From: Alphaproteobacteria bacterium
Lineage (GTDB): Bacteria > Pseudomonadota > Alphaproteobacteria > Caulobacterales > Maricaulaceae
Assembly: GCA_024742735.1 (NCBI GenBank)
Contig: JANSXV010000001.1
Location: 124,001 to 188,000, forward strand
Direction: 5' to 3'
DNA length: 64,000 nt
Each line of letters starts with the position of its first letter. Within the stretch, counting starts at the first letter, position 1. Below, one piece after another: positions 19,972 through 27,904 of the stretch. Under the pieces are notes generated by a model. The model was not told the origin of the DNA and made no database searches. It saw only the letters and a program-made list of their open reading frames with translations. The position numbers were made by a program, and so were the translations under genes.

Positions 19972-20295
19972 TCAGGCCAGAGCGGGCGTAGGAGTGGCCT
20001 CGAACCGCAAGGATGGCGCCCGGTCGGCGCGACCTTCGAACACGTAGTTCGCACCCGTCTTGCGGCCTTTCAGCGTCAGCATGAAATCAGAATAGTCGCC
20101 AAAGACCGACATGCGCGTCTCATCATGCTGGCGAACGCGCAGGCTTACTTCGATCACACCGCCATCCTCGGTGATGGCGCCGGTGTAATACATGGCGGAA
20201 TCCCCCCCGCTCACGCTGTCTCCCTCAACGACGATGACGCCGCTCGCCTCATCAAGAGGCGTGCGGAACTTCGTGATGTAGAGGCCGGGCTCCAT
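19972..20295 (-). CDS. GrlR-like small regulatory-fold protein
   Basis: A 107-residue protein resembling the GrlR family, a small beta-barrel fold first known as a negative regulator of type III secretion. The match rests on the N-terminal GLYITKFRTP, the segment VEGDSVSGGDSAMYYTGAI (GrlR proteins have a similar GGDS-x-YYxG core) and the closing beta-rich half. The ATG at 20295 has AAGGTGG at proper spacing; the upstream ATG at 20301 lies too close to that site. No secretion genes are nearby, so a general regulatory or binding role is more likely. The local sequence is less GC-rich than its neighbours. Confidence 0.6.
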   Translation of the reverse strand: MEPGLYITKFRTPLDEASGVIVVEGDSVSGGDSAMYYTGAITEDGGVIEVSLRVRQHDETRMSVFGDYSDFMLTLKGRKTGANYVFEGRADRAPSLRFEATPTPALA

Positions 20296-20346
20296 GACCA
20301 TTCCACCTTTATAGCACAGGTTGTACAGCGCGCATACGTCGCGCGT

Positions 20347-21321
20347 TTATCGGGCGGCCGCGCGCCGGAGCCTGTCATTGATCGCCTCACCCAGCCCCAC
20401 TTCGGGTATGGGCGCGACGGCGATGCGAGCGTCCGGCGTGTCGAGCATCCTTAATGCAGAAAACAGGTTAGCGGCGGCTTCGGCTAGGTCTCCTGATGCA
20501 GAAAGGTTAAAATAATCAACTGCCTCAATTTTTTCGTGCGCCCCAAACGCCAGATAGGATTCCCCATGATTGGCGGCGGTTGCGTTAAGTCGCAGTGCAG
20601 CCCTTGGGGCGTAGTGGCTCTCCAGCTGGCCAGGCGCGGCAGGGTTTGCAGATTGGGCCTGAGGCGCCGCAAGCGGACCTGTGATCGCTTCCAGCGCGCT
20701 GCGCGCAAGGCCGCCCGGGCGCAGAAGGGCGGGGCCGTCGGAATCAATAAAGGACACGATGGTGCTCTCCACCCCGACCGGGCAGGCGCCGCCGTCGAGG
20801 ATCAGGTGAATGCGCCCGTTCAGGCCCGCCTTCACATGGTCGGCGCGGGTTGGGCTCACCTGTCCGGAGGGATTCGCGCTGGGTGCGGCCAGCGGACGGT
20901 CAAGCCGGTCCACAAGCGCCTGAAGCGCGCGGGAGGCCGGCAAGCGCACCGCCAGCGTCTCCAGCCCCGCCGCGGCGAGGTCGCTGACAGGCGCATCGCG
21001 CTTGCGCCGGGCCACCAGCGTCAACGGGCCGGGCCAGAAGGCCCTGGCGAGGTCGAGCGCCAGATCCGGCAGCTCGATCAGCGTCTGCGCGCGTTCCAGC
21101 GTATCGACATGGGCGATGAGCGGGTTGAAGCGGGGGCGGCCCTTGGCTTCGTAGATGCCCGCAACCGCTTCGCCCGACGAGGCGTCGGCGGCCAGGCCGT
21201 AGACCGTTTCGGTGGGCAGGGCGACGCAACCGCCATGGGCCAGAAGGTCGGCGGCGCGATCAAGCGCAGCCGGATCATCAGCGCTCAGAATCGGCGTTTC
21301 CTGGGGCGGGGGCGGACGCAT
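20347..21321 (-). CDS. L-threonylcarbamoyladenylate synthase, long Sua5 form
   Basis: The enzyme makes threonylcarbamoyl-AMP from Thr, bicarbonate and ATP for t6A37 in ANN-decoding tRNAs. The 324-residue product has a YrdC domain (~15-210: GGCVALPTETVYGLAADASS, KGRPRFNPLIAHV, FWPGPLTLVARR, RLPASRALQALV, APSANPSGQVSPTRADHV, GVESTIVSF) and a C-terminal Sua5 domain introduced by GQLESHYAPRA. The ATG at 21321 is preferred over the upstream TTG. The last ~150 bp of the gene contain an unusually AT-rich patch (aaggttaaaataatcaac), but the frame stays intact. Confidence 0.93.
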   Translation of the reverse strand: MRPPPPQETPILSADDPAALDRAADLLAHGGCVALPTETVYGLAADASSGEAVAGIYEAKGRPRFNPLIAHVDTLERAQTLIELPDLALDLARAFWPGPLTLVARRKRDAPVSDLAAAGLETLAVRLPASRALQALVDRLDRPLAAPSANPSGQVSPTRADHVKAGLNGRIHLILDGGACPVGVESTIVSFIDSDGPALLRPGGLARSALEAITGPLAAPQAQSANPAAPGQLESHYAPRAALRLNATAANHGESYLAFGAHEKIEAVDYFNLSASGDLAEAAANLFSALRMLDTPDARIAVAPIPEVGLGEAINDRLRRAAAR

Positions 21322-21365
21322 ATCCGGCTGCTTACGCCGGTCAGCGCCAGGCTGCAACGGGCCGG

Positions 21366-21911
21366 CTACTCGGCGCGGTCGGCTTCGATGTGAAGGAGGA
21401 CCTCGACCTCAGACCCGACATCGCCCCAGCCCGATCCGCCCACGCTGAAAGTATTGCGATCCACGGTGAAGGATCCCTCGGCCACCGCCCGGTCGCCGTT
21501 GATCTCCAGCGTGAAGGGAAGGACCAGCTCAATCTCCACGCCCTTGATCGACAGAACGCCGTGGGCTTCATAGCCGGCCTCGGCCGCGCGGATATCTTCG
21601 GACACAAAGCGCGCTTCGGGATGGCCGGACGGATCCAGGCCCTGCCCGCCGATCAGGGCGGATTGGTAATCGCGATTGCCCATGGCGCCGGACGCGGTGC
21701 GCACGATCGCCTCGATGCGGGCGGTCGACAGGTCGGCCGGATCCAGCGTGATATCGGCGCTGCAATCGCTGAATTCGCCGCGTGTCGATCCGCCGAAAAC
21801 GGTCGTTTCGAACTCCACCGTGCTGGCCTCTGAATCAATGAGCCAGTCGCTGGCGAAGGCCGGCGACCCCAGGAGCATGGCGACAGAGATGGCGGACAGA
21901 ATGCGGCGCAT
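21366..21911 (-). CDS. YceI family periplasmic lipid-binding protein
   Basis: A 181-residue lipocalin-like protein. The start is set at MRRILSAISVAMLLGSPAFA, which is a signal peptide with AAGGA upstream; the longer ORF start is not credible. The mature part starts SDWLIDSEASTVEFETTVFG and has the family elements GEFSDCSADITLDP and VDRNTFSVGGSGWGDVG. YceI proteins bind isoprenoid-type lipids such as polyprenyl pyrophosphate or quinones. It is the third gene of a YceI / cytochrome b561 / YceI set on the minus strand, about 120 bp after the cytochrome gene. Confidence 0.88.
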   Translation of the reverse strand: MRRILSAISVAMLLGSPAFASDWLIDSEASTVEFETTVFGGSTRGEFSDCSADITLDPADLSTARIEAIVRTASGAMGNRDYQSALIGGQGLDPSGHPEARFVSEDIRAAEAGYEAHGVLSIKGVEIELVLPFTLEINGDRAVAEGSFTVDRNTFSVGGSGWGDVGSEVEVLLHIEADRAE

Positions 21912-22033
21912 GGTCGGCAATCCTTTGATCAGCAGGCTTCGATGCTGAGCCATAGATACGCCGCCGCGCCGCCCGCTCAAGGCGGGTGGCGGAAACAACC
22001 GGCTTCCCGAATCTCAATGATCGCCGCTGCGCC

Positions 22034-22651
22034 TCAGCCCTTGGTCTGTGGCGGCGTGTTCAGTCCGGGGATCATGCGCTGCAGGATGCCGTCCCGGTCG
22101 ATGAAATGGTGTTTCAGCGCGGCCCCGGCGTGCAGTGCCAGCAGGATGAGGATCACCCATCCGCCTGCGCCGTGCATGGAGCCGGCCAGCTCATAGAAGC
22201 CCTCGGTCTGCGGCACCGGCAGGCGCGGCAGCGTCAGAGCGTCCACGTTGAACAGGTGCGTCGGGAACTGCGTCGAAGACGCTGTCACCCAGCCGCCGAT
22301 GGGCGCACCGATCATCACCGCATAGAACGCAACATGGGTGAAGCGGGCCAGAAAGGCCTGCCAGCCCGGGGTCGCGGCGGGAAGCGGCGGGACGGGATGG
22401 GTCAGTCGCCAGGCCAGACGCCCAAGCGAGAGCACAAGGATGATGATCCCGGCGGTCTTGTGCCAGTTATAGGCCGCCTGCACCTCGCCGAAGGTCATTT
22501 CGCCGGCGAGCGCCAGGTCACGCAGCTCCTCCATCCACCAGCCGTAGAAGACCATGGAGACCAGCATGACCGCGATCACCCAGTGCAGGGCGATGGCGAC
22601 GGTCGTGTAGCGGCTGGAGGGGGTCGGCGAGGGGGCGGTTTCGGCGGTCAT
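22034..22651 (-). CDS. Cytochrome b561 family protein
   Basis: A 205-residue four-helix inner-membrane b-type cytochrome. Haem-ligand candidates are His in IALHWVIAVML, AYNWHKTAGIIIL, the third helix (RFTHVAFYAVMI) and LLALHAGAALKHHFI. The hydrophobic segments fall near residues 18-40, 63-82, 105-125 and 158-180. CybB-type proteins oxidise ubiquinol or superoxide, and they are often encoded with YceI proteins, as here. GGAG precedes the ATG. It starts 16 bp after the upstream YceI gene, so the two are co-transcribed. Confidence 0.92.
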   Translation of the reverse strand: MTAETAPSPTPSSRYTTVAIALHWVIAVMLVSMVFYGWWMEELRDLALAGEMTFGEVQAAYNWHKTAGIIILVLSLGRLAWRLTHPVPPLPAATPGWQAFLARFTHVAFYAVMIGAPIGGWVTASSTQFPTHLFNVDALTLPRLPVPQTEGFYELAGSMHGAGGWVILILLALHAGAALKHHFIDRDGILQRMIPGLNTPPQTKG

Positions 22652-22667
22652 GATCGTCTCCGGAAGG

Positions 22668-23273
22668 TCAGTCGCGAAGGAACTCCGCCTCTATTCGTAG
22701 CCGAACTTCATCGCCGATAAAGTTCCCGGGCAGATTTCCGACCCCGAAATCGGTGCGGTCAATCGTCATGTACGCTCCGAAACCCAGCGCCTGCGCGCCT
22801 TCCAGCGGGTTGTACGTGCCGCCGTAGAACTCTGTTTCCAGAACGGCTTCAGCGGTGACACCCTTCAAGGTCAGCTCCCCATGAATGCGTCCCGTCGTCT
22901 CGCCGGTGACCACTATGCGGGTTGAGCGGAAGACGATCTGGGGGTGGCGGTCTGCGGCCAGCCAGCCCAACCCGCGCAAGGTATCGTCGAAGTCGGGATC
23001 GCCCGTGGAGACCGAGGCCGCGTCCACGATGGCGGTCAGCTGCGCGTCCTGCGGATTGGCCGGGTCAAAGCTCAGGCTCGCCTCGGCGGCATCGAAGCGG
23101 GCGGTGTACCAGGACAGGCCCAGATGGCGGACCTGCCAGGTCACGCTGGCGTGGGCGGGATCAAGGCTCCACTGCCCGGACGGAAGCTCGGCGGGGTCCG
23201 TCGTCGCCGGCGAGACGCAGGCGGACAGGCTGAGGGCGGCGGCGAGGATCATGAAAGGGCGGCGCATTGCCAT
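22668..23273 (-). CDS. YceI family lipoprotein
   Basis: A 201-residue YceI protein that is probably lipid-anchored. The ATG at 23273 gives MAMRRPFMILAAALSLSAC, a signal peptide ending in a lipobox-like LSAC; the GTG used by the ORF track is less likely. The mature sequence shows the YceI pattern (WSLDPAHASVTWQVRHLGLS, ASLSFDPANPQDAQLTA, TLRGLGWLAADRHPQIVFRS, TIDRTDFGVG). This copy resembles the prototypical E. coli YceI more than the copy at 21366. It heads the YceI / b561 / YceI set and may supply lipid or quinone to the cytochrome. Confidence 0.87.
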   Translation of the reverse strand: MAMRRPFMILAAALSLSACVSPATTDPAELPSGQWSLDPAHASVTWQVRHLGLSWYTARFDAAEASLSFDPANPQDAQLTAIVDAASVSTGDPDFDDTLRGLGWLAADRHPQIVFRSTRIVVTGETTGRIHGELTLKGVTAEAVLETEFYGGTYNPLEGAQALGFGAYMTIDRTDFGVGNLPGNFIGDEVRLRIEAEFLRD

Positions 23274-23314
23274 GAACCTAGACCGCTTCACTGCTGCGGC
23301 GAAGCCGGATCGGT

Positions 23315-23689
23315 TCAGCCGCGGCGCATCATGGCCTTTTCGCCGCAGCTCGGCCGGCGGATCTCCACCGCGACAAGGCCGGGCAGGGCCGGATCGAGCC
23401 GCTCGAACACCCAGCGGGCGATGGCCTCCAGGGAGGGATGCTCCAGGCCGTCCACGTCATTGAGCAGGCGGTGGTCGAGCTGGTCGCGGATCTTCTCGAT
23501 CTCCGCCTCGATCTCCCAGAAATCGCGCACCATGCCGCTGTCGGCCGCCGGGCGTCCGCGCAGGGTCACGGTGCCCGCGAACGAATGTCCATGCAGGCGG
23601 GAGAAGGGGTGGTCTTCATCCTTGTGGCCGAAATGGTGGGCGGCGTCGAAGGTGAAGTCCTTGGAGATTTCCAGCGACAGGTCGGACAT
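23315..23689 (-). CDS. QueD/PTPS-like protein lacking the catalytic cysteine
   Basis: A 124-residue member of the 6-pyruvoyltetrahydropterin synthase/6-carboxytetrahydropterin synthase fold. Zinc-site histidines are kept (FDAAHHF and RLHGHSF), as is the DHRLLND segment. Canonical QueD has a catalytic Cys four residues before HGH (C-x3-HGH); here residue 29 is Phe (FSRLHGH). The C-terminal Glu that anchors the pterin in QueD (KET in E. coli) appears as Arg-Arg. So the fold is secure but the QueD reaction is doubtful. No queC, queE or queF is adjacent. The start lacks a strong ribosome binding site. Confidence 0.78.
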   Translation of the reverse strand: MSDLSLEISKDFTFDAAHHFGHKDEDHPFSRLHGHSFAGTVTLRGRPAADSGMVRDFWEIEAEIEKIRDQLDHRLLNDVDGLEHPSLEAIARWVFERLDPALPGLVAVEIRRPSCGEKAMMRRG

Positions 23690-23789
23690 CAGCAGCGTTT
23701 CTGTTCAAGGCGAGGCGGGCCATATACACATGCGCCGCGCAAAAGAGAACCGCATGCGCCAGCGTGCAGCATTCGATAAGGACCCGATC

Positions 23790-23996
23790 ATGAACGAAGA
23801 CGACAAGCGCCAGCGCCCGGCGGTGACCGGATTTCAGGTCTTCAAATGGTCTCTGCCCGCGCTCGCGGGCTTCATCGTGAACCTGATCAGCATGGTGCAG
23901 GGCTGGGAGCCCTGGTTCGGCTTTGCGGCCATCATCGCGGGCGCACTGGGCTCGCTGATGTATGTGGGCCAGAGCCTGGGGATCGGCGGCGACTAA
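23790..23996 (+). CDS. Small two-span membrane protein, function unknown
   Basis: A 68-residue protein starting MNEDDKRQRPAVTGFQVFKW, with two hydrophobic spans (SLPALAGFIVNLISMV and FGFAAIIAGALGSLMYVG). The ATG at 23790 has AAGGA eight bases upstream; an in-frame ATG at 23754 is less favoured. The stop overlaps the stop of the convergent VOC gene by four bases. No family is recognised. Evidence is coding-like composition, a good ribosome site and membrane topology. Confidence 0.6.
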   Translation: MNEDDKRQRPAVTGFQVFKWSLPALAGFIVNLISMVQGWEPWFGFAAIIAGALGSLMYVGQSLGIGGD

Positions 23997-24400
23997 CCCT
24001 TCAGCGTCACCAGCGACCACACATGGCCGAAGGGATCGCGCACCTTGCCATGGGCGCCGAAAAACTCCTCAGTCACCTCCCGGATGGGCTCGCAGCCGGC
24101 CTTCACCGCCCGGTCGAACCAGGCCTTTGCGTCGTCGACATTCAGATTGACCGTCGTCGTCGTGCGCCCGCCCAGCGTCGGCGGGGCCACATTGCCGGTC
24201 ATGGCTTCGTGCTCGGGAAATTCATCGGCCAGGTAGAGCGCCCCGCCGTTCAGCTTCAGCGCGGCGTGGCCGACCTTGCCCTCAAATTCATAGACGTCCG
24301 CGCGTTCCGCGCCGAAGGCGGCTTCGTAGAACGCGATGGCCTTCATCCCGTCGCGCACCGACAGGTATGGCACGACCGGCGTGGGTTGATTGGAGCTCAT
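23993..24400 (-). CDS. VOC (glyoxalase/PhnB-like) family protein
   Basis: A 135-residue vicinal-oxygen-chelate protein of the PhnB type. Typical features are PVVPYLSVRDGMKAIAFYEAAFG at the N-terminus, a middle GHAALKLNGGALYLADEF, and the closing FGAHGKVRDPFGHVWSLVT, which carries the family His and Asp/His pattern. Members are metal-dependent enzymes or binding proteins with varied substrates; none can be assigned. It is divergent from rarA (64 bp gap). Confidence 0.85.
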   Translation of the reverse strand: MSSNQPTPVVPYLSVRDGMKAIAFYEAAFGAERADVYEFEGKVGHAALKLNGGALYLADEFPEHEAMTGNVAPPTLGGRTTTTVNLNVDDAKAWFDRAVKAGCEPIREVTEEFFGAHGKVRDPFGHVWSLVTLKG

Positions 24401-24464
24401 GACGTTGTCCCGCAGCTGACAGCGCCGTTGCGGCGCGTGGGCAGTCTAACCCATAGTCGCGGCC

Positions 24465-25778
24465 ATGGCTGATCTTTTCCAATCTGCAGGCCTTGAAAGC
24501 GAGGCGCCGCGCCCGCTGGCCGACCGGCTGCGTCCAAAAGCGCTGAGCGAGGTCGTGGGCCAGGACCATCTGATCAGCGAGACCGGACCGCTGGGGCGCA
24601 TGCTGGCTCAGCACCGCCTGTCCTCGGTGATCCTGTGGGGACCGCCCGGCGTTGGGAAGACCACCATCGCGCGGCTGCTGGCGGGCGAGGCGGGGCTGGA
24701 GTTCGACGCCATCTCGGCGGTCTTCTCAGGCGTCGCGGATCTGAAGAAGGCCTTCGACCGGGCCCGGGCGCGCCGCGCCTCGGGCAAGGGGACGTTGTTG
24801 TTCGTGGACGAGATCCACCGCTTCAACCGCGCCCAGCAGGACGGCTTCCTGCCGGTGGCGGAGGAGGGGATCATCACCCTGGTCGGCGCGACCACGGAGA
24901 ATCCCAGCTTCGAACTGAACGCCGCGCTGCTCTCGCGCTGTCAGGTGCTGGTCCTGAAGCGCCTGGACGCCGAGGCCATGGAGAAGCTCATGGCCCGTGC
25001 TGAAGCTCTGGAGGACAAGCCGCTGCCGCTGACGGCCGACGCGCGCGAAGGCCTGATCGCCATGGCCGACGGGGACGGGCGGTATCTTCTGAACCTCGCC
25101 GAAGAAATCTTCGCGCTCGCGCCGGAGCAGCCGCTGGAGCCAGCCGATCTCGCCGGCGCTCTGCAGCGCCGCGCCCCGGTCTACGACAAGGACCGCGAGG
25201 AGCATTACAATCTCATCAGCGCGCTGCATAAGAGCGTGCGCGGGTCGGACCCGGACGCCGCGCTCTACTGGCTGGCGCGCATGCTGGGAGCAGGCGAGGA
25301 CCCGCTCTATCTGGCGCGCCGCATCGTGCGCATGGCCAATGAGGATATCGGCCTGGCCGATCCCGGCGCCGTTCACGCGGCGCTCGCGGCCAAGGACGTC
25401 TATGACTTCCTGGGGTCCCCTGAAGGCGAGCTGGCGCTGGCCCAGGCGGTCGTGCATCTGGCGTGCGCCCCGAAATCCAACGCGGTCTACAAAGCCTGGA
25501 AAGCTGCGCAGAGGAGCGCGAAGGAAACCGGCTCCCTCATGCCGCCCAAGCATATCCTCAACGCCCCGACCAAGCTCATGAAGGGCGAAGGCTACGGCAA
25601 GGGCTATGAGTACGACCACGACGCTGAGGGCGGGGTCTCCGGCCAGGACTACTTCCCTGACGAGATGAAAGACCGCCCGGTCTTCTATCAGCCCAAGGAC
25701 GGCGGCCGGGAAGCGCAGCTGAAAGAGCGGCTGGAGACATGGCGGGCGCTGCGGCGCGAGCGAAGGGGTGGTTCGTGA
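24465..25778 (+). CDS. rarA: Replication-associated recombination protein RarA (MgsA)
   Basis: A 437-residue AAA+ ATPase that acts at stalled replication forks with SSB. Walker A is GPPGVGKTTIARLLAGE, Walker B is LLFVDEIHRFNRAQQDGFLP, sensor 1 is GATTENPSFELNAALLSR, and the MgsA C-terminal tetramerisation domain holds DPLYLARRIVRMANEDIGLADP and KSNAVYKAW. The N-terminus (PLADRLRPKALSEVVGQDHL) is the standard RarA opening. No LexA box is visible upstream. It is followed by crcB after 40 bp. Confidence 0.96.
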   Translation: MADLFQSAGLESEAPRPLADRLRPKALSEVVGQDHLISETGPLGRMLAQHRLSSVILWGPPGVGKTTIARLLAGEAGLEFDAISAVFSGVADLKKAFDRARARRASGKGTLLFVDEIHRFNRAQQDGFLPVAEEGIITLVGATTENPSFELNAALLSRCQVLVLKRLDAEAMEKLMARAEALEDKPLPLTADAREGLIAMADGDGRYLLNLAEEIFALAPEQPLEPADLAGALQRRAPVYDKDREEHYNLISALHKSVRGSDPDAALYWLARMLGAGEDPLYLARRIVRMANEDIGLADPGAVHAALAAKDVYDFLGSPEGELALAQAVVHLACAPKSNAVYKAWKAAQRSAKETGSLMPPKHILNAPTKLMKGEGYGKGYEYDHDAEGGVSGQDYFPDEMKDRPVFYQPKDGGREAQLKERLETWRALRRERRGGS

Positions 25779-25818
25779 CCCTTGCCGCCAACCCGCCTCC
25801 CGCCTATCCCTCCGCCCC

Positions 25819-26205
25819 ATGAACCACCTTCTCCTCATCGCGCTTGGCGGCGCGCTTGGCGCGGTTTCGCGCCATCTGGTCAACCAGGCCGGATTGCGCG
25901 TGCTGGGACCGGAATTGCCCTACGGCACCTTCCTCGTGAATGTGGGCGGCTCGCTGCTGATCGGGGTGCTGGTAGGGTGGCTGGCGTTTGCAGGCCGGGC
26001 CGACGCCACGGAGCTGCGCTTTGCGCTGGGCGTGGGGTTCCTGGGCGCCTTCACCACCATGAGCGCCTATGCGCTGGACGTGGTGATCTTCATCGAGCGC
26101 AAGGCCTATCTGACGGCGTTCTCCTATGCGGCGGGAACGGTCATGCTGAGCGTGCTGGCGGTGTTCGTCGGCATGCTGATCGCGCGAAGGGTGCTGGGAT
26201 CATGA
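25819..26205 (+). CDS. crcB: Fluoride exporter CrcB (Fluc channel)
   Basis: A 128-residue four-helix membrane protein that exports fluoride as a dual-topology dimer. The Fluc motifs are present: GGALGAVSRHLVN, GTFLVNVGGSLLIG with the pore Asn, and GFLGAFTTMSAYALD with the TTMS central-ion motif. The ATG at 25819 gives the standard N-terminus; the ORF-track start lies within rarA. No fluoride riboswitch fits in the 40 bp upstream, so expression is probably read-through from rarA. Its stop overlaps the next start by four bases (ATGA). Confidence 0.95.
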   Translation: MNHLLLIALGGALGAVSRHLVNQAGLRVLGPELPYGTFLVNVGGSLLIGVLVGWLAFAGRADATELRFALGVGFLGAFTTMSAYALDVVIFIERKAYLTAFSYAAGTVMLSVLAVFVGMLIARRVLGS

Positions 26206-27185
26206 GCGGGGTTCAGACCCTTGAGGTGACCGCCGACGAGGCGGAGATGCGTGTGGACCGCTGGTTCAAGAAGCGCTTCCCCCACGTGCCCCACGGCATG
26301 GTGGAGAAGCTGCTGCGCAAAGGTCAGATCCGCGTCGACGGCGGCCGGGTGAAGGGCGCCCAGCGCCTTGAGGAAGGCCAGGCGATCCGCGTGCCTCCGC
26401 TGCCCGATCCGGGCGAGGTGAAGGAGAGCGCGCCGCTGTCGCACGAAGACGCCGCGTTCGCGCGCTCGCTTGTGATTTACGAAGACGCCGAGCTGATCGC
26501 CCTGAACAAGCCCCATGGGCTGGCGGTGCAGGGCGGCTCGAAGCAGAGCCGCCATCTGGACCGCCTGCTTGAGGCCTTCGGCAAGGGCGATCAGAAGCCG
26601 CGCCTCGTTCATCGCCTGGACAAGGACACGTCCGGCCTGATCGTCGTGGCGAAGACCGGCCATGCCGCCAAGCGCCTGTCGCGCCTGTTCCAGACCCGCG
26701 ACGTGAAGAAGACCTACTGGGCGATCGCGCTGGGTCTGATCGTGCCGAAAGCCGGCGAGATCAAAGGCTTCATGAAGAAGTCGACCGGCCCGGACGGCGA
26801 TCGCGAGCTTATGGTCGCCGCACGCCATGGCGACGAGGGCGCCCAGCACGCCATCACGCGCTACGCCGTCGCCGACAATGCCGGCAAGCGCGCCTGCTGG
26901 GTCGTGCTGCGCCCTGAAACCGGGCGGACGCACCAGCTGCGGGTCCATCTGGCGGCCGTGGGACATTCGATTCTGGGCGACGGGAAATACACGTGCGACG
27001 TGCCCGTCCCTGAGGGCCTGTCCCACAAGCTCCACCTGCATGCGCGCAAGCTGGAGATTCCCCGCACGGGCAAGCCGCCGCTGGTGCTGGAGGCGGAGCT
27101 GTCCGCGCACATGAAGGACAGTTTCACGGCGCTGGGCTTCAACCCCGCCGACAATCTGATGCTGGTTGAGGAAGCGCTGGAATGA
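26202..27185 (+). CDS. rluC: RluA-family 23S rRNA pseudouridine synthase (RluC-like)
   Basis: A 327-residue protein with an N-terminal S4 domain (RVDRWFKKRFPHVPHGMVEKLLRKGQIRVDG) and an RluA-type catalytic domain. The catalytic Asp is in RLVHRLDKDTSGLIVVAKT, and the family motif LRPETGRTHQLRVHLAA comes later. The start at 26202 overlaps the crcB stop (ATGA); the ORF-track start belongs to another reading of crcB. In E. coli RluC modifies U955, U2504 and U2580; exact targets here are inferred. Coupled by ATGA to the HAD gene. Confidence 0.92.
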   Translation: MSGVQTLEVTADEAEMRVDRWFKKRFPHVPHGMVEKLLRKGQIRVDGGRVKGAQRLEEGQAIRVPPLPDPGEVKESAPLSHEDAAFARSLVIYEDAELIALNKPHGLAVQGGSKQSRHLDRLLEAFGKGDQKPRLVHRLDKDTSGLIVVAKTGHAAKRLSRLFQTRDVKKTYWAIALGLIVPKAGEIKGFMKKSTGPDGDRELMVAARHGDEGAQHAITRYAVADNAGKRACWVVLRPETGRTHQLRVHLAAVGHSILGDGKYTCDVPVPEGLSHKLHLHARKLEIPRTGKPPLVLEAELSAHMKDSFTALGFNPADNLMLVEEALE

Positions 27186-27904
27186 GCGATCTGAAGCTCG
27201 CGGTCTTCGATGTGGACGGCACGCTCGTGGATTCCCGCCAGGTCATCACCGAAGCCATGAACCGGGCCTTCCAGCGCGCCGGGCTGGGCGAGATCGGCTA
27301 TGAGCGCACGCGCACGATCGTTGGTCTCGAGCTGACCGAGGCGGTGCTGCGCCTGGCGCCGGAGGACTATCCCGCCGAACGCATCCCGGAGCTTGCGACC
27401 TATTACAAGCAGGCCTTCGTGGAGATGCGCGCTGAAGACGGGTTCAACGAGCCGCTCTATGAAGGCGCGCGCGAAACGGTGGAGCGCCTCGCCGATGAAG
27501 GCTGGCTGCTGGGCGTGGCGACGGGCAAGGCGCGCCGGGGCCTCGACATCGTGTTCGAGCATCATGGCCTGCATCGCTTTTTCCAGACCCTGCAGACCGT
27601 TGATCACGGCGTCGGCAAGCCGAACCCGCGCATGGTGCTGGACGCCATGGACGAGGTCGGAGCGCGGCCGCAGGAGACGGTCGTGATCGGCGACACCAGC
27701 TGGGACATGATGATGGCCCGCAACGCCCGCGCCGGCGCCTATGGCGTGACCTGGGGCTTCCATACGCCGCAGGAGATCGCCGCGGGCGGCGCCCATGAGA
27801 TCCACGACGCGTTCAGCGGGCTGAACGCCGCGCTCGACGGGTTTGCGCCCGGCGCTCACACTGGCGCTTCAACGCACACCGACGACAAGGGCGACGCCGC
27901 ATGA
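27182..27904 (+). CDS. HAD-superfamily hydrolase (phosphoglycolate phosphatase-like)
   Basis: A 240-residue haloacid-dehalogenase phosphatase. Motif I is LAVFDVDGTLVDS, motif II lies around GVATGKARRG, the Lys of motif III around GKPNPRMV, and motif IV is VVIGDTSWDMMMARNARA. A helical cap lies between residues ~20 and 90. The substrate cannot be assigned. It overlaps both the pseudouridine synthase and the ATP12 gene by ATGA, a conserved alphaproteobacterial order. Confidence 0.88.
   Translation: MSDLKLAVFDVDGTLVDSRQVITEAMNRAFQRAGLGEIGYERTRTIVGLELTEAVLRLAPEDYPAERIPELATYYKQAFVEMRAEDGFNEPLYEGARETVERLADEGWLLGVATGKARRGLDIVFEHHGLHRFFQTLQTVDHGVGKPNPRMVLDAMDEVGARPQETVVIGDTSWDMMMARNARAGAYGVTWGFHTPQEIAAGGAHEIHDAFSGLNAALDGFAPGAHTGASTHTDDKGDAA

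Noticed and set aside
20440-20600. AT-rich patch in the 3' part of the Sua5 gene as a sign of inserted DNA
   Set aside because: The reading frame and the Sua5 domain continue without interruption; this looks like local composition drift.
25779-25818. Fluoride riboswitch before crcB
   Set aside because: Only 40 bp separate rarA and crcB and the characteristic pseudoknot sequence is not present.
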